From a bacterium (GTDB lineage Bacteria > Armatimonadota > Chthonomonadetes > Chthonomonadales > Chthonomonadaceae): a stretch of DNA of 51,036 nt. Within the stretch, counting starts at the first letter, position 1. Each line of letters starts with the position of its first letter. This document shows positions 33,651 to 40,684 of the stretch, piece by piece. Under the pieces are notes generated by a model. The model saw nothing but the letters and a program-made list of their open reading frames with translations, did no database searches and was not told the DNA's origin. The position numbers and the translations under genes were made by a program. Location of the stretch: contig OMJJ01000331.1 in the NCBI GenBank assembly GCA_900299305.1, forward strand, positions 1-51,036. The letters run 5' to 3'.

Positions 33651-34670
33651 TTATGAGAGGCGTTCGGTGGCGTAGGTATCAAAATCGAGGGAGTGAGGTG
33701 TGCCGTGCTTTAGGCGGTAGTAGCCAGCGGCGGCAATCATGGCGGCGTTATCGGTGCAGAGTACCGGGTCGGGGATAACCACTCTTAGCCCCTCACGCTC
33801 CCCCATCTGCCTCATTTTGGTTTGCAAAGAGCGGTTTGCCGCAACCCCTCCCGCCACACACAGGGTTTTTACCCCGTACTGCACAGAGGCACGGCGCATC
33901 TTCTCTACCAAAACGTCCACTATCGCGGCTTCATAGCTCGCGGCGATGTCTGCAAGGAGAGTCTGTCCGTTATCGCGCTCTACAAAGGTACGAATGGCGG
34001 TTTTCAAGCCGCTAAAACTGAAATCGAGGCTATCGCCCATCCAAGAGCGGGGAAACGGAACCCGCTTGGGGTCGCCTGTTTCGGCAAGCCGCGACACGTT
34101 GGGACCACCGGGATAGGGAAGCCCCATAAGCCGCGCCCCTTTATCGAATGCCTCTCCTGCCGCGTCGTCACGGGTCTGCCCTAGTATTTGGTACCGCCCA
34201 TGCCCCTCCATCAGCATTATCTGCGTATGCCCCCCCGAAACAATTAAAATAAGAAGGGGAAACTCCGCCTCTAAGTCGGGGGCTACCAGAAAATTGGAGT
34301 AGAGATGCCCCTCTAGGTGGTGGATACCCACAATGGGAATATCCAGCGCGTAAGCGAGAGCCTTCGCACACGAGACACCGACCAGTAACGCACCTAGCAG
34401 TCCCGGACGGTTGGTAGTGGCAATCGCATGGATGTCGGAGAGACCTATCTTCGCCTCCTCTAACGCGGTGTGTAGGGTGGGCAACATTCGCTCAACGTGC
34501 TTGCGGGATGCCACCTCCGGCACAACTCCCCCGTATCGGGCATGGAGGTCTGCCTGACTTGCAATAACGTTCGCACCTATCCGTACACCATCCGTTACGA
34601 TACCCACTGAGGTCTCGTCGCAACTGGTCTCTATACCAAGTACATTGTAAGGGGAGGGAAGGGAGGACAT
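33651..34670 (-). CDS. tsaD: tRNA N6-threonylcarbamoyladenosine transferase TsaD
   Basis: A 339-residue enzyme that moves the threonylcarbamoyl group to A37 of ANN-decoding tRNAs. Signature LGIETSCDET near the start; metal-binding HHLEGH (about 118-123); ILIVSGGHTQ; and FSGLKTA. Length matches the family. It lies six bases after rimI, a common pairing with tsaB/tsaE, which are not in this window. Confidence 0.97.
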   Translation of the reverse strand: MSSLPSPYNVLGIETSCDETSVGIVTDGVRIGANVIASQADLHARYGGVVPEVASRKHVERMLPTLHTALEEAKIGLSDIHAIATTNRPGLLGALLVGVSCAKALAYALDIPIVGIHHLEGHLYSNFLVAPDLEAEFPLLILIVSGGHTQIMLMEGHGRYQILGQTRDDAAGEAFDKGARLMGLPYPGGPNVSRLAETGDPKRVPFPRSWMGDSLDFSFSGLKTAIRTFVERDNGQTLLADIAASYEAAIVDVLVEKMRRASVQYGVKTLCVAGGVAANRSLQTKMRQMGEREGLRVVIPDPVLCTDNAAMIAAAGYYRLKHGTPHSLDFDTYATERLS

Positions 34671-34676
34671 GGGCAG

Positions 34677-35210
34677 TTAGTAGCCCTGCTGTTGGTAGTA
34701 GCGGTCTAGGGCTTGGCGGCGTTCTTCTAGCATGGCACGAAATTCGGAGAGATGAATGTCGTTTGCCCACATCACTATCGCGTTTTCGCCTGTATCGGAG
34801 TAGTAGTTTTTTCGCATTGCCATCGGCTTAAAGCCGTACTTCCGATAGAGGTTTTGGGCGATACGGTTGCTTTCGCGCACCTCTAGTTTTAGGTGTTTGA
34901 CCCGTTTATAGCGTGCCTCGTCGATAAGGGTAAGTAGGAGCCGCTCTCCGATTTTGCGCCCCTGACGATGTGGGTCTACCGCGAGGGTAGTGATATGCCC
35001 CTCGTCCATCACTGCCCACACCCCTGCATAGCCCACCACCTTATTGCCTTCTCGTGCCACAAAGTACATTGCAGAACGGTTCGAGAGTTCGGTAACGTAG
35101 GCACTGTAGTACCATGGGGTCGAATAGCATTGCCTGTCTATCGCAGCAACGGCTTCGAGGTCGCGCTCTTGCATCGGTTCAATAGAGATGGGTGGAATGA
35201 GAATTGCCAT
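34677..35210 (-). CDS. rimI: Ribosomal protein S18 alanine N-acetyltransferase RimI
   Basis: A 177-residue GNAT acetyltransferase. The acetyl-CoA loop reads VDPHRQGRKIGERLL; the later block LKLEVRESNRIAQNLYRKYGF and NYYSDTGENAIVMW are typical RimI. A C-terminal extension of about 25 residues is Arg/Gln/Tyr-rich. Adjacent to tsaD, as in many genomes, which strengthens the call over other GNATs. Confidence 0.9.
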   Translation of the reverse strand: MAILIPPISIEPMQERDLEAVAAIDRQCYSTPWYYSAYVTELSNRSAMYFVAREGNKVVGYAGVWAVMDEGHITTLAVDPHRQGRKIGERLLLTLIDEARYKRVKHLKLEVRESNRIAQNLYRKYGFKPMAMRKNYYSDTGENAIVMWANDIHLSEFRAMLEERRQALDRYYQQQGY

Positions 35211-35374
35211 AAAAGAGGGTCTTTGTGTGCTACTGGGTGGCTTGTTTTCTAAGGTTTAGTGTATCACAATGAGCAAAAATTGTCAATAACGTGAGTGGGC
35301 AGGAAAATAGGCTCCTCAGCACGAAGAGTCCTTGTGTAGATTAACGTCACATTTTCGTAACAGGAGAGACCCCC

Positions 35375-36808
35375 ATGTCGAAGAAGATTGCCATGATAGG
35401 CGCGGGAAGCGTCGTGTTTTGTAAGACCCTCATTAGCGATATTCTTGCTACCCCCGCCCTTATTGATAGCGAGTTCGCGCTCATGAGTCCCACCGAACCC
35501 AAACTACGGCGCATGGAAGCGTTTGTGAACCGTATGATTCAGGATAACGCCCTCCCCGCCAAAGTGTGGGCAACGACGGATAGACGCGAAGCCATCAAAG
35601 ATGCCGATTTCGTAGTGGTGATGATTCAGGTAGGGGGATTCCATGCCTACGGCGCAGACTACGAAATCCCGCTCAAATATGGAATAGACCAGTGTATCGG
35701 AGACACATTGGGACCGGGGGGTATCTTTCGGGGGCAGAGGCACATCCCCGTTCTGGCAGACATCGCAAAAGATATGGAAGAGGTTGCAAAGCCCGGTGCT
35801 ATCATGCTCCAGTACGCAAACCCTATGGCGGCAAACTGCCTCGCGCTGGGTAAAGTCTCGAAGGTGCCGTTTATTGGGCTGTGCCATGGGGTACAGACCA
35901 CCCTCGACCTGATTTCGGGCTACTGCAAGGTTCCCAAAGAGGAGATAACCTACGTCTGCGGCGGCATCAATCACATGGATTGGTTTCTGCGGCTAGAACA
36001 CAAAGGGCGAGACCTCTACCCCATGCTTCGCGAGTGTTTCGAGCACCCTGAATACTACAAAAACGAGAAGGTGCGCGGAGAGGTGTTTCGGCACTTTGGC
36101 TACTTTATGACCGAATCTACCGGACACCTTTCAGAATACGTACCTTGGTTCCGCAAAAGCCAGTCTGCCCTCGACCTCTACTGTGACGAACCCGCGTTTG
36201 GGGGCGAATCGGGCGCGTACTACAAGTGGGGCAAGGCGATGGCAGAGAAGTACGCCGAAGTAGACCCGCTTCAGTTCGAGAGTACCGCCATTGAGCAGAG
36301 AAGCGTGGAGTACTGCTCCTACATCCTCGAAGCCGTCACTACAGGAACCCCCTTCCGCCTTATGGGAAATGTGCGAAACGACGGCTACATCACCAACCTA
36401 CCTCAAGGATGTTGTGTAGAGGTTCCCACCTTTGCGGACGATGCGGGGCTACACCCTACCGTTATCGGAGATTTGCCCCCGCAGTGCGCCGCCCTCTGTA
36501 TGACCAATATCAATGTGCAGACCCTCTGTGCGGAGGCGGCATTAAAAGGCGATACCGAACATCTGGTACAGGCAATGGCTCTCGACCCACTCACTTCGGC
36601 GGTGTGTACCCTCAAAGAGATTCGTGATATGACCTCCGAAATGCTAGAGGAGTTACGCCCCTACCTCCCGCAGTTTGCCGGGAAAGTAGTACGCGCTACG
36701 CCCACGATTAGCATTCCCGCCGACTGCCAAGCGGTAGAGGTTCCCCTCGACCCCGCTCTCGCCATTGGCAAGAGGTTTGGTACGCTGATAGAGCAGAAAA
36801 CCGCGTAG
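35375..36808 (+). CDS. GH4 family alpha-galactosidase/glucosidase (MelA-like)
   Basis: A 477-residue GH4 glycosidase, which uses NAD and a divalent metal in a redox-assisted elimination. The nucleotide fold starts MIGAGSVVF; Asn149 (YANP) contacts substrate; metal ligands are Cys170 (LCHGVQ) and His200 (GGINHMDWF). MelA-type alpha-galactosidase is the closest match; substrate stereochemistry cannot be fixed by eye. AGGAG lies eight bases before the ATG. First gene of an operon with the SRPBCC-Rieske fusion and dGTPase. It lies about 14 kb from the sugar importer. Confidence 0.92.
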   Translation: MSKKIAMIGAGSVVFCKTLISDILATPALIDSEFALMSPTEPKLRRMEAFVNRMIQDNALPAKVWATTDRREAIKDADFVVVMIQVGGFHAYGADYEIPLKYGIDQCIGDTLGPGGIFRGQRHIPVLADIAKDMEEVAKPGAIMLQYANPMAANCLALGKVSKVPFIGLCHGVQTTLDLISGYCKVPKEEITYVCGGINHMDWFLRLEHKGRDLYPMLRECFEHPEYYKNEKVRGEVFRHFGYFMTESTGHLSEYVPWFRKSQSALDLYCDEPAFGGESGAYYKWGKAMAEKYAEVDPLQFESTAIEQRSVEYCSYILEAVTTGTPFRLMGNVRNDGYITNLPQGCCVEVPTFADDAGLHPTVIGDLPPQCAALCMTNINVQTLCAEAALKGDTEHLVQAMALDPLTSAVCTLKEIRDMTSEMLEELRPYLPQFAGKVVRATPTISIPADCQAVEVPLDPALAIGKRFGTLIEQKTA

Positions 36809-36825
36809 GTTCCAAGGGAGTACTC

Positions 36826-37659
36826 ATGCTAGAGGTCTCGTACACCAAACTGGTTCCCTATCCGTTTGATACGGTGCTCTCGCAGTACTTCGACTATGAG
36901 CATATCGCCCATGTACACCCCGACACATTAGGGGAGTACCGCGTAATCGAAGCTGATGGAAACCGTCTCGTCTACGAACAGATATGGCAACGGAACTGGA
37001 GGGGAAAACGCCCCAAAAGCGTCGTCGTGCAGAATTTTTTGCCGCCTAATGAGATATGGTTTGAGTTCACAGAGGGACTACACAAAGGCACAAAGGTACA
37101 CACCCTGCTTTCAGAACACACAGAGGGAACAGTGGTAGAGGAGACCTACCATGTTCCCCTCCCAAACTGGGCATGGCTACGCCCTCTGCTTCGCCCCTTT
37201 ATGCTACGTACCATCGAAAAAGTATGGGAGGAGGATTTGCAGGTAGAGGTCTGCTATGGCGGGTATCCCGGCATCCCGAATAGAGAAGTTCAACCCTCTG
37301 GAGTATGCCCTCCGGCTCTGCTTACCACCCCTCATGTGTTGGGAAGAGCCACCGATTTTCCCCCGCAACGCCTACATCGTATTCACCTCGAAGATACGGA
37401 AGTTGTGTTGTTCTATTATCAAGGACATTACGTTGCATTGGAGGGGATATGCCCTCACTCCGGCGGCATTTTGAGCTTAGGCAGAGTAGAGCAGAACTGC
37501 CTTATCTGTCCTTGGCATGGCGCAAAGTTCGATGTTATCACGGGCGAAAACCTGTGTAAAACGGCGCATCGTCCTCTACAAACCTACCAAGTACGGGAGG
37601 AAGAGGGAGTATTGAATCTGTACCCTGTGGTAAATATAGAAAGCGCAGAGAGCGAGTGA
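36826..37659 (+). CDS. SRPBCC - Rieske fusion protein
   Basis: A 277-residue cytoplasmic protein. Residues 1-145 have the SRPBCC/START-like helix-grip pattern (YPFDTVLSQYFDYEHIAHVHP, EETYHVPLPNWAWLRPLLRP). Residues about 185-270 are a Rieske domain, with Cys209 and His211 (ICPHSGG) and Cys228 and His231 (ICPWHGA). In classic ring-hydroxylating oxygenases the Rieske domain comes first and the catalytic START domain last, so the order here is reversed. The 2-His-1-carboxylate iron site is not obvious (HIAHVHP is the best candidate). AGGGAG precedes the ATG, and the gene overlaps dGTPase by four bases. Confidence 0.85.
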   Translation: MLEVSYTKLVPYPFDTVLSQYFDYEHIAHVHPDTLGEYRVIEADGNRLVYEQIWQRNWRGKRPKSVVVQNFLPPNEIWFEFTEGLHKGTKVHTLLSEHTEGTVVEETYHVPLPNWAWLRPLLRPFMLRTIEKVWEEDLQVEVCYGGYPGIPNREVQPSGVCPPALLTTPHVLGRATDFPPQRLHRIHLEDTEVVLFYYQGHYVALEGICPHSGGILSLGRVEQNCLICPWHGAKFDVITGENLCKTAHRPLQTYQVREEEGVLNLYPVVNIESAESE

Positions 37660-38774
37660 GAAGCAACTCCAAAATACAGACACCACGAGAGCGACAAGAG
37701 CAATGGGAGCGCGAACACTTGGCGGAGTGGGCGGCGAAAGCCTCCGATTCGCAGGGGAGAGTGGTTCCTGAGCCAGACGACCCCGTAAGAACCGCGTTCC
37801 AGCGAGATAGGGATAGGATTATCCACTCCAAAGCCTTCCGCCGCCTGAAACACAAAACCCAAGTCTTTATCGACCCCGAAGAAGACCACTACCGAACACG
37901 CCTCACCCATACCCTCGAAGTGGCGCAGATAGCCCGTACTATCGCCCGCGCCTTGCGCCTAAACGAAGACCTGACGGAAGCAGTGGCACTGGCGCACGAT
38001 GTAGGGCATCCCCCTTTTGGACACGCGGGAGAGGAGGCACTGGATTTTGCCTATCGGGAGTTTGTACCCACCGCACGGTTTCGGCACTACGAGCAGAGCC
38101 TTCGCATGGTGGAACTACTGGAGAGAGGAAGCGCGGAAGAGCAGGACGCAAACCCCAAGAAAAACGTGGGTCTAAACCTAACGTGGGAGGTACGTGACGG
38201 TATTGCTCACCACAGCAAAGGGCGCAAAGACCTCAGCGATACCTCTACGGAACGCGCCTCGACGTTAGAGGGGAAGGTGGTACGCATTGCCGACAGGATC
38301 GCCTACATCAATCACGACATAGACGACAGCGTGAGGGCGCGAATCCTAAAGTGGCGTGATTTGCCCAAAGAGCCTCTAAAACTGCTTGGCAAAACCCACT
38401 CCGATAGAATATCAACGATGGTGATGGATGTCGTAACCACCAGCGACGGACAACCTATCGTAACGATGTCGCCCACAATAGAACAAGCCACCGATAGCCT
38501 CAAAGAGTTCCTGTTTGAGCGGGTCTACTGCAACCCCGAACTGATGCTACTGCACGAACGTGACAAAGCAAGGCACGTTATCCGTAGCCTGTTCCAGTAC
38601 TACATGGAGTTCCCTGCTGATATGACAGGAGAGACCGCGTTACAAAACGCAGATACCGAAGCCCGTGCGGTAGCCGTATGCGACTACATCGCAGGAATGA
38701 CCGATAGGTATGCCGTCTCTTGCTTCTATCGACATTTTGTTCCTAAAAATATGCGCTCCCCGTTTCCAGAGTAG
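37656..38774 (+). CDS. dgt: Deoxyguanosinetriphosphate triphosphohydrolase-like protein
   Basis: A 372-residue HD-domain enzyme that removes triphosphate from dNTPs. The HD metal site reads YRTRLTHTLEVAQ (His), then AHDVGHPPFGHAGEEAL, and later the Asp of AYINHDIDD. Length fits the shorter dGTPase type. The start is GTG at 37656, overlapping the previous stop by four bases; no better ATG exists nearby. Coupling to a Rieske protein is unexplained. Confidence 0.93.
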   Translation: MRSNSKIQTPRERQEQWEREHLAEWAAKASDSQGRVVPEPDDPVRTAFQRDRDRIIHSKAFRRLKHKTQVFIDPEEDHYRTRLTHTLEVAQIARTIARALRLNEDLTEAVALAHDVGHPPFGHAGEEALDFAYREFVPTARFRHYEQSLRMVELLERGSAEEQDANPKKNVGLNLTWEVRDGIAHHSKGRKDLSDTSTERASTLEGKVVRIADRIAYINHDIDDSVRARILKWRDLPKEPLKLLGKTHSDRISTMVMDVVTTSDGQPIVTMSPTIEQATDSLKEFLFERVYCNPELMLLHERDKARHVIRSLFQYYMEFPADMTGETALQNADTEARAVAVCDYIAGMTDRYAVSCFYRHFVPKNMRSPFPE

Positions 38775-38782
38775 CGTAGCCT

Positions 38783-40174
38783 CTAAATCAAAATAAGAAG
38801 CGGATTCTCTAGGAGTTCTTTCAGGCGTTGTAGGAACCTTGCGGCGGGTGCACCGTCTAGGATACGATGGTCGAACGAGAGGCAAAGGTTCATCATACTC
38901 CGTATAACCACCTCTTTATTGATAACCACCGGCTTGTCTACGATGCGACACACACCCAAAATCGCGGCTTGCGGGGGTACGATGATGGGGTCGAAGTTAT
39001 CAATGCCAAAGGTTCCCAAGTTAGTTATCGTAAAGGTTCCTCCTGCAAGGTCGTCGGGAGTGAACTTGCCTGTTCGTGCCCTCTCTACCAGTGGCTTTAA
39101 CTCTTTTGCAATCGCTCCTATCGACTTATCCTCTGCCTGTTGTAAAACGGGAACCACCAAACCTACCTCTAGGGCTACCGCGATACCGATGTTCTTGTGG
39201 GCATAGATGCGTATCTCCTCACCCACAAGCGCGGAATTTAGCATGGGATGCTCTTCCAACGCCCTCGCAACCGCCTTTACGATGATGTCGGTAAACGACA
39301 CGCGCACCCCGTAGACCTTCTCGACCTCTGGTAGTATCCTTTGGCGGAACTCAGAGGCGGCGGTCATGTCTACTTCTAGAGTAAGGGTGACATGGGGGGC
39401 GGTGAATCGCGATTTGGCAACATTGTCCGCAATCCGTTTTCGCATACCTGCAAAGGGTTGGATGGTAACATCCTCTTGCGCGGGAGAAGGGGTAGGAGTT
39501 GAGGCGGCTTGTCGGCTTTCGGCATAGCGTACCACGTCGTCACGGCGTACACGGGTTCCTGGTAGCCCCAACGCCAGTTCGTTGAGGTCTACGCCCAAAT
39601 CGTCTGCAATTTTTGCCGCCAGCGGAGTGGTACGTGGAACCGCTTTCTCTGCGGGTTGCGCCGTCTTCCGTGCCTCTACAAACGCCAGTACGTCCCGTTC
39701 GATTACGCGCCCTTGAGGTCCTGTTCCGCGCCCTGCAAGGTCGGAGTGTGAGACCCCGTTCTCCTCTGCAAGCCGAGCGGCGCGGGGAGAGAGAAAGGCT
39801 TGGGCAGTAGGCACAGGAGCGGCGGCGACAACAAGGGAAGGCGTAGCAACCGCCTCCACAACGGGGGCGGGGCTAGGCGCGACTTCAGGGGCGGCTCCGC
39901 CAGTCGCTTCTGCTAGTAGTGCGTCTATCGGCTCGGTAGCGTCTGCTAGAATCGCAATGGCTTGACGGATAGGAACGAGGTCGTTCTCTTTTGCGAGTAC
40001 CTTGCGTAGCACCCCATCCACAGGCGACTCCACCTCCATAGAGGCTTTGTCGGTCTCTATCTCCAGCAGGATTTCCCCGCTTTTTACGGCATCGCCCTCT
40101 TGCTTGTGCCATTTAAGAATCGTTCCCTCTTCCATGGTGGAACCCATCTGCGGCATGGTAAAAATCTGCGCCAT
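38783..40174 (-). CDS. 2-oxo acid dehydrogenase E2 (dihydrolipoamide acyltransferase), two E3-binding domains
   Basis: E2 carries acyl groups on lipoyl-lysine and transfers them to CoA. Lipoyl domain residues 1-80 with lipoyl Lys in ETDKASMEVE; Ala/Pro linker; two peripheral-subunit-binding domains at about 129-168 and 183-222; catalytic domain from about 240, with HRILDG bearing the active His and Asp. ATG at 40174 is preferred over 40180 because GGGGAG then lies at normal spacing (463 residues). The second binding domain is less canonical (GLPGTRVRRDDV). E1 and E3 genes are not adjacent, so the substrate (pyruvate or branched-chain) is open. Convergent with dGTPase. Confidence 0.95.
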   Translation of the reverse strand: MAQIFTMPQMGSTMEEGTILKWHKQEGDAVKSGEILLEIETDKASMEVESPVDGVLRKVLAKENDLVPIRQAIAILADATEPIDALLAEATGGAAPEVAPSPAPVVEAVATPSLVVAAAPVPTAQAFLSPRAARLAEENGVSHSDLAGRGTGPQGRVIERDVLAFVEARKTAQPAEKAVPRTTPLAAKIADDLGVDLNELALGLPGTRVRRDDVVRYAESRQAASTPTPSPAQEDVTIQPFAGMRKRIADNVAKSRFTAPHVTLTLEVDMTAASEFRQRILPEVEKVYGVRVSFTDIIVKAVARALEEHPMLNSALVGEEIRIYAHKNIGIAVALEVGLVVPVLQQAEDKSIGAIAKELKPLVERARTGKFTPDDLAGGTFTITNLGTFGIDNFDPIIVPPQAAILGVCRIVDKPVVINKEVVIRSMMNLCLSFDHRILDGAPAARFLQRLKELLENPLLILI

Positions 40175-40307
40175 TGTCATCTTCTCCCCAAAAATCGTGT
40201 TATCGCGTCTGCGTTGATTTTCTTTTCGATACGTTTATCTTCGATTCCTCTCGTATTGTGGCACAAAAAGGGTATATTACGAAAGGGTTTTGCGAATATC
40301 TTGGGAT

Positions 40308-40567
40308 AGGGCAATCGCATTACCCGCAGGTGTTGCGAATTGGTAGGTTATAGCCCTCATCACCACTCCCCCGTGTCCCAAGTTTGGGCGAAGAGGCGAA
40401 TGCACCGTATAGCAAGCAATAGACTTTTTGTACCAGCATACCTTTCTAAATAACAATCAACCCTTACAGTAGTACCCTCCTTCCCCCAAACTTGGGGGCA
40501 AGGATGTCCGAAGGACAGGATGAGGGCTAATACCCTGACTATGACGTAAAGTGATGCGATTGCCCTG
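40308..40567 (+). repeat. MITE-like dispersed repeat, complete copy B
   Basis: A 260-base non-coding element with nested inverted repeats. The outer pair is AGGGCAATCGCAT (40308-40320) and ATGCGATTGCCCT (40555-40567), perfect over 13 bases. The inner pair TAGCCCTCATC (40351-40361) and GATGAGGGCTA (40520-40530) is perfect over 11. The direct repeat TATCTTGGG flanks it at 40297-40305 and 40569-40577, a candidate 9-base target duplication. The decamer GGCGAATGCA is at 40395-40404. Copy A (1-227) is the reverse complement. It fills most of the 510-base gap upstream of the TPR gene; the rest holds nothing I can identify. Confidence 0.75.
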
Positions 40568-40684
40568 TATCTTGGGGTTGCCCTATAGAGACAACTTGCA
40601 GAAGGATTTAGATGGGCGGCTAAGGTACTATACTAACCAATATCTCGGTTAAGCGAAAGCCCTAAGACTTAAATGGAGTGTAAA

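Noticed and set aside
1-40567. Composite transposon bounded by copies A and B of the repeat
   Set aside because: The 40 kb between them holds core genes such as tsaD, rimI, clpS and pdxT, and no transposase.
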